A DNA stretch of 15,106 bases from JBFKAV01 sp041621405 (GCA_041621405.1 JBFKAV010000087.1:1-15106), one strand, 5' to 3'; positions 6,922-14,583 are shown, counted from the stretch's first letter. Notes: a model not told the origin generated them from the sequence alone. Made by a program: numbers and translations.

Positions 6922-8277
6922 CTAGAGCGCCCGCACTTGCGGTCGGCGCCACTTCAGCGCCGGCTCGATCACCAGTTCCGTCAATGCCCAGACCAGCGCG
7001 TCCACGCGGTCCGGGCTGCCCTGCCCCATGTAGCCGCGAACCGTCATCCGGCTCATCTGGTCCTCGAGGTGCCCAAGGCCCCGCACGTGTCCCACCCGCC
7101 CCTGCTCGTAGAGCGCCGCCACCGGCTCGGCCCGCGCCGCCTTGCCCTGGAAGGCATGCACCGTCCGGATGGGCGCCAGCGGGTCCACCTGCCGGATCAC
7201 TGATTCCACTAGCGCTCCACCCTGGTTCACCTCGGCCACGAGCCGCTCCGCGCCGTGCCGGTCGCGCGCCGCGATCGCGGCATGTGCCCATTCGCCCGGA
7301 CTCGCCCCCGAGACGCTCGCGTCCTCCAGAACCACCGCCCGCCACTCGCCGGGCGGTCCCTGGGTGACGACCCCGACCACCACGATCCCGCACTCGTCCG
7401 ATTTCGAATGCCCGCTCACCGGTGGATCAACCGCCACCACGATCCGGTCGAATTCTGGCAGCGCCTCCACCAGTGACGCCTCCAACATCGCCCGGGTCCA
7501 GAGCGCCCCCTCCTCGTCCTCCAATAGAAGACCGTCGAGTTCTTGCCGACCCAACCGGGTTCCGGCGTAGCGCCCGTAGACTTCCTCAAGGAACGATGCC
7601 GGCAGATTCGCGCGGTTCGCATCCGTCGGCGCCGTGGTCACCACGGTCGAGACTGCGCCGAGGATACTTTTCAGGATCCCAACATTCCGCGGCGTCGTCG
7701 TCACCACTTGCCGAGGATTCTCGCCGAGCCTCAGCCCGAACTGAAGCATGTCCCAGGCGTCCTCCGCCTTCTTCCACTTGGCAAGCTCGTCAACCCACGC
7801 GGCATCGAACTGCGGCCCGCGCAGCGTCTCGGGCTCGTGCGCCGAGTAGAGCTGCGCCACCGCTCCGTTCGGCCAGACCAGCCGCTTTCGCGTCGCCTGC
7901 CAATCCGGGCGACGGTCGGGCGGCGAACAGGCGAGAATTCCGCTTTCGCCGAACACCATCACCTCCCGCGCCTGGTCCAGAGTCTCGCCCACCAAGGCCA
8001 CGCGATGCGCCCGTCCCGGCTGGCGCGGCCGGTCGCCTTCGACCATCGCGCGCACCCACTCGGCCCCGGCCCGAGTCTTTCCGGCGCCCCGCCCACCTAG
8101 AATGACCCAGGTCTTCCACTCGCCGTCTTCCGGCGGCAGCTGATGTGGCAGCGCCCAAAACTCAAACATCCAGGGCAGCGCGATCAGTTCCGCCTCAGTC
8201 AGCTCAGCGAGAAACTTCTCCTGAAACTCCCGCGGCGCGGAGGCGATCCAGGCGGCGCCCGATCTGAGCCCGTGCAT
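6922..8277 (-). CDS. terL: terminase large subunit (GTA g2-like), ATPase-nuclease
   Basis: A 451-residue packaging motor. ATPase half: adenine-binding region near residue 45 (PHQLPP), Walker A GGRGAGKT (61-68), Walker B with Asp163-Glu164 (FDAAWVDELAKW), and the coupling motif TTTP (193-196). Nuclease half: first acid Asp284 in VAVDPPVSG, a second-strand segment VAEVNQGG, and a final acid in SPDRVDALVWAL near the C-terminus. It cuts and pumps DNA into the prohead; GTA versions package host DNA by headful without a strong site preference. Start at 8277 (MHGLRSGAAW) is preferred over the longer open frame to 8421, whose extra residues are low-complexity and antisense-like; it overlaps the small terminase gene by 74 bases. 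All catalytic motifs are intact. Confidence 0.95.
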   Translation of the reverse strand: MHGLRSGAAWIASAPREFQEKFLAELTEAELIALPWMFEFWALPHQLPPEDGEWKTWVILGGRGAGKTRAGAEWVRAMVEGDRPRQPGRAHRVALVGETLDQAREVMVFGESGILACSPPDRRPDWQATRKRLVWPNGAVAQLYSAHEPETLRGPQFDAAWVDELAKWKKAEDAWDMLQFGLRLGENPRQVVTTTPRNVGILKSILGAVSTVVTTAPTDANRANLPASFLEEVYGRYAGTRLGRQELDGLLLEDEEGALWTRAMLEASLVEALPEFDRIVVAVDPPVSGHSKSDECGIVVVGVVTQGPPGEWRAVVLEDASVSGASPGEWAHAAIAARDRHGAERLVAEVNQGGALVESVIRQVDPLAPIRTVHAFQGKAARAEPVAALYEQGRVGHVRGLGHLEDQMSRMTVRGYMGQGSPDRVDALVWALTELVIEPALKWRRPQVRAL

Positions 8278-8545
8278 CCGCGAAATCGATCTCGTGCTCG
8301 CCTGTGCCGCCCGCGTTGTCTTGAATGAGCTTGTCAATTCTGTTCCGCTCCTCAAAGGCGAGCTGCGCCCATTTTCTGAGCTCGGCCATCTCCTTGGCGA
8401 CGTCCTGAACCGCCGTTCCATCCCCGGCGAGCATCATCTCGAGCTTGCGCGCCATCTCGCTGGCGCTCGCGTCCAGAAACAGCACGATCTCCGTCAGCCT
8501 GTCCCGGATCACCGTTCCCCCGTCAGGGGGCATTCCACCTGCCAT
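8204..8545 (-). CDS. GTA small terminase-like protein (g1)
   Basis: A 113-residue, helix-rich protein immediately before the large terminase, the place of orfg1 (small terminase) in the R. capsulatus GTA. The core FLDASASEMARKLEMMLAGDG and AVQDVAKEMAELRKWAQLAFEERNRID (about 24-70) suggests two to three helices with coiled-coil character, as expected for an oligomeric TerS, and DFADARAQIGRRLDRLRAAG near the C-terminus is a basic helix that could contact TerL or DNA. No clear helix-turn-helix is visible. Start could be 8545 or 8533 (an ATG 12 bases further in, close to AGGTGG); I use 8545. It is the first gene after the putative CtrA-linked promoter. Assignment rests on position, size and helical pattern. 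Confidence 0.75.
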   Translation of the reverse strand: MAGGMPPDGGTVIRDRLTEIVLFLDASASEMARKLEMMLAGDGTAVQDVAKEMAELRKWAQLAFEERNRIDKLIQDNAGGTGEHEIDFADARAQIGRRLDRLRAAGVSGEVSR

Positions 8546-8594
8546 GGTTCATGTTCCCGGCCCCTTGAAACCACACTCCGAGAGCCAAATGGAA

Positions 8595-8625
8595 AAGCGG
8601 CCGAAAGGTTGCCCCCTGGCCGCTT
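8595..8625 (-). terminator. terminator-like hairpin in the GTA leader
   Basis: On the minus strand AAGCGGCC (8618-8625) pairs perfectly with GGCCGCTT (8595-8602) across a 15-base loop, and the stem runs into a short T run (TTTT, 8593-8596). It lies between the promoter at 8651-8679 and the first GTA gene at 8545. It could end mltG read-through, attenuate the GTA transcript, or both. The T run is short, so efficiency is uncertain. Confidence 0.5.
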
Positions 8626-8650
8626 GCCCAATTCTTCCAGCTTGCCCGAA

Positions 8651-8679
8651 GCTATACTTCCGAGCGCCCGGAAAGTCAA
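8651..8679 (-). promoter_or_regulatory. putative promoter of the GTA cluster
   Basis: On the minus strand TTGACT (-35, 8674-8679) and TATAGC (-10, 8651-8656) are separated by exactly 17 bases, a near-consensus housekeeping promoter. Transcription would begin near 8644, giving a leader of about 100 bases before the first GTA gene. It sits in the only AT-rich stretch between mltG and the cluster. Confidence 0.7.
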
Positions 8680-8689
8680 GAAGTTTATT

Positions 8690-8706
8690 GTTAACAAATA
8701 GTTAAC
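8690..8706 (-). promoter_or_regulatory. CtrA-type box upstream of the GTA promoter
   Basis: Two GTTAAC hexamers (8690-8695 and 8701-8706) give TTAA-N7-TTAA, a perfect match to the full CtrA binding consensus known from Caulobacter, and the half-sites are 11 bases apart, one helical turn. The inner edge is 10 bases upstream of the -35 element, a place suited to activation. CtrA is known to be needed for GTA expression in Rhodobacterales, in R. capsulatus partly through other regulators; direct binding here is inference. Confidence 0.6.
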
Positions 8707-8724
8707 GGAACGTGACGCGCCCTT

Positions 8725-9897
8725 TCAGGGGTTAATCTCCTGCTCCTGGCGCCGCTGCTCCGCCTCGAGCTCACGCCAGCGCGCCACGTTCTGATTGTGC
8801 TCGTCGAGCGTCGCGGCGAAGACGTGACCGCCAGTGCCGTCGGCCACGAAGAACAGGTAATCCGAGGTCTCAGGGCGCAGCGCCGCCTCGATCGAAAGTC
8901 GCCCGGGGTTGGCGATCGGTGTCGGCGGCAATCCGTCGATCACATAGGTGTTGTAGGGTGTCTCGCGGCGCAGCTCGCTCTGCCTCAATCCGCGCCCCAG
9001 CGGCGCCCGCCCCTCCGTGATCCCGTAGATCACGGTCGGGTCGGTTTGCAGCTTCATGCCCTGCTCAAGCCGGTTCACGAAGACGCTGGCCACCAGAGGC
9101 CTTTCCTCAGGCACGCCCGTCTCCTTCTCGACGATGGAGGCCATGATCAGCGCTTCGTCCGGGCTATCGTAGGGCACGTCCTCGTCCCGCGCCTGCCAGA
9201 GTTCGGCCAGAACCGCCGCCTGCCGCTCCCGCATCTCGGCCAACAGCGCCGTACGTTCTGTGCCCCTCTCCACCTCGTAGCTGTCGGGCGAAAGGCTCCC
9301 CTCCGGCGGAATCTCCTCGATATCTCCTTCCAGGAAATCCGCCTGCTTCAATTCCTCCACGACTTGCCAGCTCGTCACGCCTTCGGCCAGCGTCACGCGG
9401 AATCGCACGTCCGACCGCGCCGAGACCTCTGCATATTCTGCCGGCGCCTCGCCCTCGCCGGGCGCGAAGCTCACGATCTCCTCGTAACGGTTCGTCTGCG
9501 GGTCGAGTTCGCGCACGACCACTTCTGCGGTCGCAACGCCCACACGAAAATTCACCTCAGTCCCGCAGGTACTGCGCCCGCCTTGCGTGACGATTTCGAC
9601 GATCTCCCGCATCGAGGCACCCGCCGGAATCAGGTAGCTGCCGAACTTGAGCTGCCGCGAGCGATCCTCGTAGTCCGCCCCGATCCGCAGGATGGTCGGG
9701 TTGGAGATCGCGCCCTCCGCCTCCAGGTCCGCCGACACCGCCCGCATCGACGCGCCGCGCTCGACCAGCAGGCAGATCGGGTCGGCCAGAGGACCCGGGT
9801 CGGTGTATTGCCGCTGCCCCCAGGCGATGAGCCCGCCTAGGATCACCAGCACGACGACGAAGAGCGTCAGCGCGTTCGAGGCGATGTGTTTCCACAT
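8725..9897 (-). CDS. mltG: endolytic murein transglycosylase MltG
   Basis: A 390-residue inner-membrane enzyme that cuts nascent glycan strands inside the chain and so acts as a terminator of peptidoglycan polymerisation. One N-terminal transmembrane helix (about 8-26, ALTLFVVVLVILGGLIAW) anchors it facing the periplasm; a LysM-like region follows (GASMRAVSADLEAEGAI, about 48-64; FGSYLIPAGASMREIV). The catalytic YceG domain carries Glu257 in ASIVEKETG, then VNRLEQGMKLQTDPTVIYG, YNTYVIDGLPPTPIANPG and FVADGTGGHVF. The stretch at about 110-165 (CGTEVNFRVG onwards) is an insert compared with E. coli and seems typical of Rhodobacteraceae. The ATG lies 4 bases after the fabF stop, so the two are co-transcribed. 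Confidence 0.96.
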   Translation of the reverse strand: MWKHIASNALTLFVVVLVILGGLIAWGQRQYTDPGPLADPICLLVERGASMRAVSADLEAEGAISNPTILRIGADYEDRSRQLKFGSYLIPAGASMREIVEIVTQGGRSTCGTEVNFRVGVATAEVVVRELDPQTNRYEEIVSFAPGEGEAPAEYAEVSARSDVRFRVTLAEGVTSWQVVEELKQADFLEGDIEEIPPEGSLSPDSYEVERGTERTALLAEMRERQAAVLAELWQARDEDVPYDSPDEALIMASIVEKETGVPEERPLVASVFVNRLEQGMKLQTDPTVIYGITEGRAPLGRGLRQSELRRETPYNTYVIDGLPPTPIANPGRLSIEAALRPETSDYLFFVADGTGGHVFAATLDEHNQNVARWRELEAEQRRQEQEINP

Positions 9898-9901
9898 CCG
9901 G

Positions 9902-11158
9902 TCACACCCGCCCGAGCACCAGGGAGGCGTTGGTCCCGCCGAACCCGAAGGAGTTCGACAATGCCACGTTGATCTCCCGTTTCACCGCCTTGTTGGCCGC
10001 AAGATCGAGCACAGGCTCGACCGCCGGGTTGTCGAGGTTGATCGTGGGCGGCGCGACCTGGTCGCGCAACGCCAGAATGCAGAAGATCGCCTCGACCGAC
10101 CCTGCCGCTCCCAGAAGGTGCCCGATCGAAGACTTCGTGGACGACATCGTCGCCTTCGCCGCCGCGTTGCCCATCAATCTCTCCACCGCGCCAAGCTCGA
10201 TGGTGTCCGCCATCGTCGACGTCCCGTGCGCGTTGATGTAGTCAATCGCCGAGGGCTCGAGCCCGGCCCGCTTCAACGCAACTCGCATTGACCGCTCGCC
10301 GCCCTCGCCATCCTCCGAAGGAGCGGTGATGTGATAGGCGTCGCCCGAAAGCCCGTAGCCCAGGACCTCGGCATAGATCGTCGCACCGCGCGCCTTGGCG
10401 TGCTCGTAGTCCTCCAGCACCACCGCGCCCGCGCCCTCGCCCATCACGAAGCCGTCGCGATCCGCGTCATAGGGCCGGCTCGCCTTCTCCGGTTCGTCCG
10501 GGCGCTTGGTCGACAGCGCCTTGCAGGCATTGAATCCGGCGATTCCGATCTCGCTGATAGGACTCTCCGCGCCTCCGGCCACCATCACGTCGGCATCGCC
10601 CCACTGGATCAGCCGCGCAGCATCCCCGATCGCGTGCGCACCGGTCGAGCAGGCGGTGACCACCGCGTGGTTCGGCCCCTTGAATCCAAAGCGGATCGAG
10701 ACCTGCCCGGAGATCAGATTGATCAGCGCGCCCGGAATGAAGAATGGGCTCACTCGCTTCGGGCCGCGCTCCTTGATCAGGACCGCGGTATCCGCAATCG
10801 AGGTCAGCCCGCCGATGCCAGAGCCGATCATCACGCCGGTGCGCTCGAAATCCACGCTGGTCTTCGGCTCCCAGCCGGAATCCCGCACCGCTTGCTCTGC
10901 CGCCGCCATCCCGTAGAGGATGAAGTCGTCCACCTTGCGCTGGTCCTTGGGCTCCATCCAGTCGTCGGGATTGAACGTGCCATTAGCCCCATCGCCACGG
11001 GGAATCTCGCAAGCATAGGTCGTCACAACGTTGGACGCATCGAACCTCGTGATTGGGCCGGCTCCCGATTGCCCCGCGATCAATCGCTTCCAGGTTTCCT
11101 CGACGCCGCAGGCCAACGGCGTCACCATCCCGAGCCCGGTTACAACCACTCTGCGCAT
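9902..11158 (-). CDS. fabF: 3-oxoacyl-[ACP] synthase II (FabF)
   Basis: A 418-residue condensing enzyme that extends acyl-ACP by two carbons from malonyl-ACP in type II fatty acid synthesis. The start MRRVVVTGLGMVTPL is the standard N-terminus. Active-site residues are all present: Cys170 in TACSTGAHA, His311 in NAHGTSTMADTIE and His347 in KSSIGHLLGAAG, plus the conserved GFGGTNASL near the end. Length is normal for FabF. The longer open frame to 11212 is rejected because the added residues are not conserved. It lies 50 bases after the ureohydrolase-like gene and 4 bases before mltG, in a cluster with fabD, fabG and acpP. Confidence 0.97.
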   Translation of the reverse strand: MRRVVVTGLGMVTPLACGVEETWKRLIAGQSGAGPITRFDASNVVTTYACEIPRGDGANGTFNPDDWMEPKDQRKVDDFILYGMAAAEQAVRDSGWEPKTSVDFERTGVMIGSGIGGLTSIADTAVLIKERGPKRVSPFFIPGALINLISGQVSIRFGFKGPNHAVVTACSTGAHAIGDAARLIQWGDADVMVAGGAESPISEIGIAGFNACKALSTKRPDEPEKASRPYDADRDGFVMGEGAGAVVLEDYEHAKARGATIYAEVLGYGLSGDAYHITAPSEDGEGGERSMRVALKRAGLEPSAIDYINAHGTSTMADTIELGAVERLMGNAAAKATMSSTKSSIGHLLGAAGSVEAIFCILALRDQVAPPTINLDNPAVEPVLDLAANKAVKREINVALSNSFGFGGTNASLVLGRV

Positions 11159-11208
11159 GGTCCCGCCCCCTGTCCCAATGCTCTTGCCCTTGCCCGCTGA
11201 TACCCGCT

Positions 11209-12147
11209 TCATCCGACCCGCGCAACAATACCCAGGATCGACGCCAGGAGTTGCGCGGCGGTCAGCGCACCCAGCCCGTCAACGTCGCGCTGCGGCATGA
11301 ACTCCACGAAGCCCACGCCGGCAATCCGTGCCTTGGCCGCCACGCCGCCGATCAGCTCCAGCGCCTGCCAGTAGCCAAGGCCTCCCGCCGTCCGCCCGAT
11401 CACGGCCGGCATGATCGCGGGATCGAGCGCGTCGAGGTCGAAGCATACGATCACCTCGGCGTTCGCGGGGACTAAGTCCACCGCCCGACCGACGCCCGAC
11501 CGCGCCACCTCACCCGCCAGCACGAATTCCGCGCCGGCCGCCTCGGCCTCCGCCCAGTCCTGCGTCCGCGCCGAACCGATCCCACGCGCGCCCACCTGAA
11601 CGATCCGCTCGATGTGCTCCATCTCTGAAGCCCGCCGCATCGTCGAGGACAACCCAAGCCGCTCGCCCTGCACCTCGTCGCGCCAGTCGATATGCGCGTC
11701 GATCTGAAGGACGGCGAATTCCCGCCCGCGCGCGCCGAAGGCCTCGAGCATCGGGATCTGCACGGAATCGTCTCCGCCGATCAGCACCGGCACCGCGCCG
11801 TGATCGAGCACCTGGCCGACAGCACCGAAGATCCGCGCCCGGTTTCCTGCTGGATCTTCCTCCTCCTGTGGCAGATCGCCGGCGTCAACCGCCACGGCAC
11901 CGCCCGGAAACACCGGACCGCCCAGGTCGAAGTTCACGTGCGCGAGATTCGCCGCATAGGCCGCGGAAGCCGCCCGCAGCACCGCCGGCGCGCCTCGACA
12001 GTAGGGCCCGACGCTCTTGTATGGCGTGGCCGTGCTCGCGCTCAGCACCGCGATTCCAGCCTCAAGCCGGGCCAAGTCGTGGCAGGCCGGCAGACCCAGG
12101 AACGTGTCCACTTCGCCAGCCCCGAACATCCGCTCCAGTGTCGCCAT
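11209..12147 (-). CDS. arginase/agmatinase-fold protein with an altered metal motif
   Basis: A 312-residue ureohydrolase-superfamily protein. The second and third metal motifs are intact: DAHID (Asp150, His152, Asp154) and DLDALDP (Asp237, Asp239, Asp242). The first motif, normally GGDH with a His ligand, reads GGDD (Asp127 in the His position). An Asp can bind manganese, so activity is possible, but substrate and rate cannot be inferred from agmatinase. The N-terminal substrate region (TPYKSVGPYCRGAPAVLR, 41-58) also differs from classic agmatinase. Start at 12147 has GGGAGGG 8 bases upstream; an open frame to 12276 adds only non-conserved residues. It sits between acpP and fabF, unusual company for a polyamine or guanidine enzyme, and is separated from acpP by a terminator, so it probably has its own promoter. 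Confidence 0.88.
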   Translation of the reverse strand: MATLERMFGAGEVDTFLGLPACHDLARLEAGIAVLSASTATPYKSVGPYCRGAPAVLRAASAAYAANLAHVNFDLGGPVFPGGAVAVDAGDLPQEEEDPAGNRARIFGAVGQVLDHGAVPVLIGGDDSVQIPMLEAFGARGREFAVLQIDAHIDWRDEVQGERLGLSSTMRRASEMEHIERIVQVGARGIGSARTQDWAEAEAAGAEFVLAGEVARSGVGRAVDLVPANAEVIVCFDLDALDPAIMPAVIGRTAGGLGYWQALELIGGVAAKARIAGVGFVEFMPQRDVDGLGALTAAQLLASILGIVARVG

Positions 12148-12271
12148 TGCCGGTCCCTCCCGCGCGCGGAGAATGGCAGAGGCCGTCGCCAGGAATCCAG
12201 CGCCACGGGGGCGTCCGGCGGTTTCTCGCCCGCTGGTCCAAGAACTGCCGGGTGCAACGGTCTGCAGGACA

Positions 12272-12307
12272 TCCAAACGAAGAAGGGCGCCCCCTTTCGA
12301 AGCGCCC
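12272..12307 (-). terminator. rho-independent terminator after acpP
   Basis: On the minus strand GGGCGC (12302-12307) and GCGCCC (12285-12290) form a 6-base-pair stem with an 11-base loop, followed by the T-rich tail TTCTTCGTTT. It begins about 25 bases after the acpP stop, as expected for a highly expressed single-gene transcript. Confidence 0.7.
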
Positions 12308-12332
12308 CTCGATCCCCGGCCCGAGCTATTGC

Positions 12333-12566
12333 TCAGGCAGCTTCCGTTATGAACTTCACCGCGTCGCCGAAGGTCTGGATCGTCTCTGCGGCGTCATCCG
12401 GGATCTCGATCCCGAACTCCTCCTCGAAGGCCATCACGAGCTCGACCGTGTCGAGGCTGTCCGCGCCCAGGTCGTCGATGAACGAGGCGTTTTCGCTGAC
12501 TTTGTCCTCTTCCACGCCCAGGTGCTCGACAACGATCTTCTTCACGCGTGCCGCGATGTCGCTCAT
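12333..12566 (-). CDS. acpP: acyl carrier protein
   Basis: A 77-residue acidic carrier that holds growing acyl chains as thioesters on a phosphopantetheine arm. The attachment site is Ser37 in the invariant DLGADSLDTVELVMAFEEEF motif (residues 32-51). The sequence is full length and close to canonical alphaproteobacterial AcpP. The start at 12566 has a GAGG ribosome site (ATGAGGAATTGACATG). A terminator follows and the 160 bases upstream hold a probable private promoter, so it is likely expressed both with fabG and alone at higher level. Confidence 0.98.
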   Translation of the reverse strand: MSDIAARVKKIVVEHLGVEEDKVSENASFIDDLGADSLDTVELVMAFEEEFGIEIPDDAAETIQTFGDAVKFITEAA

Positions 12567-12684
12567 GTCAATTCCTCATCTATTGCCGGGCCCAAGCCCT
12601 GTCCTCAGTTGTCCCTGGTCCGCTCGCCGGCGGGCGCCTACACGGCGCGCGGTGCGCCCTGCCCGGGCCGCCTTTAGCACATGT

Positions 12685-12699
12685 TTTGCCCAAGGCAAA
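12685..12699. promoter_or_regulatory. perfect inverted repeat in the fabG-acpP gap
   Basis: TTTGCC and GGCAAA flank 3 bases, a 15-base dyad about 120 bases upstream of acpP. On the minus strand it overlaps TTGCCT, a possible -35 element, with TAAAGG 16 bases later as a weak -10. It could be an operator for acpP expression; no regulator can be named. It has no T tail and does not look like a fabG terminator. Confidence 0.4.
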
Positions 12700-12726
12700 C
12701 GCTTTCCGACGCGCCTTTCCCACGGC

Positions 12727-13464
12727 TCAAACCATCGTCATCCCGCCGTTGACGTGAAGCGTCGCGCCGGTCACGTACGCTGCCTCGGGGCTCGCCATAT
12801 AAAGCACCGCCGCTGCGATCTCGGAGGCGTCGCCCATTCTCCCGGTGGGCACCTGGACCAGAATATTCGCTTTCTGTTCCTCGGTCAGCTTGTCGGTCAT
12901 CGCAGTTGTGATGAAACCCGGCGCCACGCAATTCACTGTAATCCCTCGGCTCGCCACCTCCTGGGCGAGGCTTTTCGACATCCCGACCATGCCCGCCTTC
13001 GCCGCGGCGTAATTGCCCTGCCCCGGGTTGCCGGTGGCGCCCACAACCGACGAGATGTTCACGATCCGGCCCCAGCGCGCCTTCATCATGCCGCGGAGCA
13101 CCCCTCGACAAAGCCGAAAGGTCGACGTGAGGTTCACGTCCAGAACCGCCTGCCAGTCCTCGTCCGACATCCGCATGAACAGGCTGTCCCGTGTGATCCC
13201 CGCATTATTGACCAGGATGTCAACCGCCCCCATCGCCTCGGCCGCGCGCTTCGGCAGGGCCTCAACGGCCTCAGCATCCATAAGGTCACAGGGCAGTACG
13301 TGGGCGCGTTCTCCGATCTCCGCCGCGAGCGCCTGCAGCGGCTCTACCCGGGTCCCCGAAAGAGCAACTGACGCCCCGGCTCCGTGCAGCACCCGCGCGA
13401 TCGCGTCGCCGATGCCGCCCGACGCGCCCGTCACCAGCGCCGACTTACCGCTCAGATCGAACAT
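12727..13464 (-). CDS. fabG: 3-oxoacyl-[ACP] reductase (FabG)
   Basis: A 245-residue short-chain dehydrogenase that reduces 3-ketoacyl-ACP with NADPH in fatty acid synthesis. Cofactor motif TGASGGIG (12-19), NNAG (86-89), catalytic Asn111, Ser139 (ISSVVG), Tyr152 and Lys156 (YAAAK) are all present, followed by the PGFITTAMT loop and the C-terminal VTGATLHVNGGM. Start at 13464 has GGGAGG 7 bases upstream. It lies 86 bases after fabD and 160 bases before acpP, in the usual fabD-fabG-acpP order. Confidence 0.97.
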   Translation of the reverse strand: MFDLSGKSALVTGASGGIGDAIARVLHGAGASVALSGTRVEPLQALAAEIGERAHVLPCDLMDAEAVEALPKRAAEAMGAVDILVNNAGITRDSLFMRMSDEDWQAVLDVNLTSTFRLCRGVLRGMMKARWGRIVNISSVVGATGNPGQGNYAAAKAGMVGMSKSLAQEVASRGITVNCVAPGFITTAMTDKLTEEQKANILVQVPTGRMGDASEIAAAVLYMASPEAAYVTGATLHVNGGMTMV

Positions 13465-13550
13465 TCCTGCCTCCCTCTAAGGGCTCTGCCCTCAGGTTCC
13501 TCACAAGATTAGTCCGGAGGTCCGGAGAGTGCGAACTCCCTGGCACCGCT

Positions 13551-14486
13551 TCACGCGCCGACGGCCGACTTCACGTCATCGGCGGTTGCAATCGACCGGG
13601 TCTCTGCCTCAGGGGCGATCCGTCGGATCATGCCTGACAACGCCTTGCCGGCGCCGACCTCCCAGAACTCCGTCACTCCTTGCGCAACCATCCAGCCGAC
13701 CGATTCCCGCCAGCGCACCCGATGGGTCACCTGCTCAACGAGCAGCGTCCGGATCAGCCCGGCATCGTCGACGTCATGCGCGAGCACGTTTGCAACCAGC
13801 GGAACGGCCGGCCCCTCCATTTGCACGTGGATCAGTGCGTCCGCCATCGCCCTTGCGGCCGGTTCCATCAAGGCGCAGTGGAAAGGTGCCGAGACCGGCA
13901 ACATCACCGCCCGTTTTGCGCCTTTCGCCTTGGCAAGTTCGACAGCGCGCTCCACCGCCGCCTTGTGGCCCGAGACCACGACCTGTGCCGGATCGTTGTC
14001 ATTCGCCGCCGCGCAGACCTCGCCGTGGTCGGCCGCCTCGCGTGCCACCGCCTCGACCGCGTCGACGTCGAGCCCCAGGATCGCCGCCATCGCGCCCAGC
14101 CCGATCGGCGTCGCCTCCTGCATCGCCTTGCCGCGCAGCCTGAGCAGCCTCGCCGCATCGGCCACGGTCAGCGACCCTGCGGCACAGAGCGCCGAATATT
14201 CGCCCAGAGAATGGCCGGCGACATAGGCCGCCTCGTTCACGGTGACGCCTTCGGACGCGAGCGCCCGCATTGCCGCCATCGAGGTCGCCATCAGCGCAGG
14301 CTGAGCGTTCGCCGTCAAAGTCAGCGTTTCGATGTCGCCTTCCCAGATCACGGCCGAGAGCTTCTCGCCGAGCGCCTCGTCCACCTCCGCGAACACGGCC
14401 TTCGCCACCGGATAGGTCTCTGCAAGGTCCCGTCCCATGCCGATCGTCTGCGCCCCCTGGCCCGGAAACACGAATGCGCGGCTCAT
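13551..14486 (-). CDS. fabD: malonyl-CoA:ACP S-malonyltransferase (FabD)
   Basis: A 311-residue acyltransferase that loads malonate onto AcpP. The N-terminus MSRAFVFPGQGAQTIGMG is canonical; the nucleophile is Ser93 in GHSLGEYSA and the catalytic His203 lies in SAPFHCALM. The C-terminal EVGAGKALSGMIRR block is present. Start at 14486 is set by GGAGGGG directly upstream; the open frame to 14606 adds residues with no family match. It is the first gene of the fab block and is divergent from rpsF. Confidence 0.97.
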   Translation of the reverse strand: MSRAFVFPGQGAQTIGMGRDLAETYPVAKAVFAEVDEALGEKLSAVIWEGDIETLTLTANAQPALMATSMAAMRALASEGVTVNEAAYVAGHSLGEYSALCAAGSLTVADAARLLRLRGKAMQEATPIGLGAMAAILGLDVDAVEAVAREAADHGEVCAAANDNDPAQVVVSGHKAAVERAVELAKAKGAKRAVMLPVSAPFHCALMEPAARAMADALIHVQMEGPAVPLVANVLAHDVDDAGLIRTLLVEQVTHRVRWRESVGWMVAQGVTEFWEVGAGKALSGMIRRIAPEAETRSIATADDVKSAVGA

Positions 14487-14555
14487 CTTCCCCTCCGACT
14501 GCCTCGCCCCGGGCATACCCTGCCCCAGTCTCGCGCGCAAACCCCCAACCGCCGC

Positions 14556-14583
14556 TTGCAAGGCCTGCGCGCCCGTGTATAAG
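14556..14583 (+). promoter_or_regulatory. putative promoter of the rpsF operon
   Basis: TTGCAA (-35, 14556-14561) and TATAAG (-10, 14578-14583) are 16 bases apart on the plus strand, about 110 bases upstream of rpsF, in the gap between the divergent fabD and rpsF genes. Confidence 0.55.

Noticed and set aside
8278..8421. Longer start for the large terminase, 48 residues upstream
   Set aside because: The extra residues are Ser/Arg-rich and read out of frame through the small terminase gene; the family N-terminus begins at 8277.
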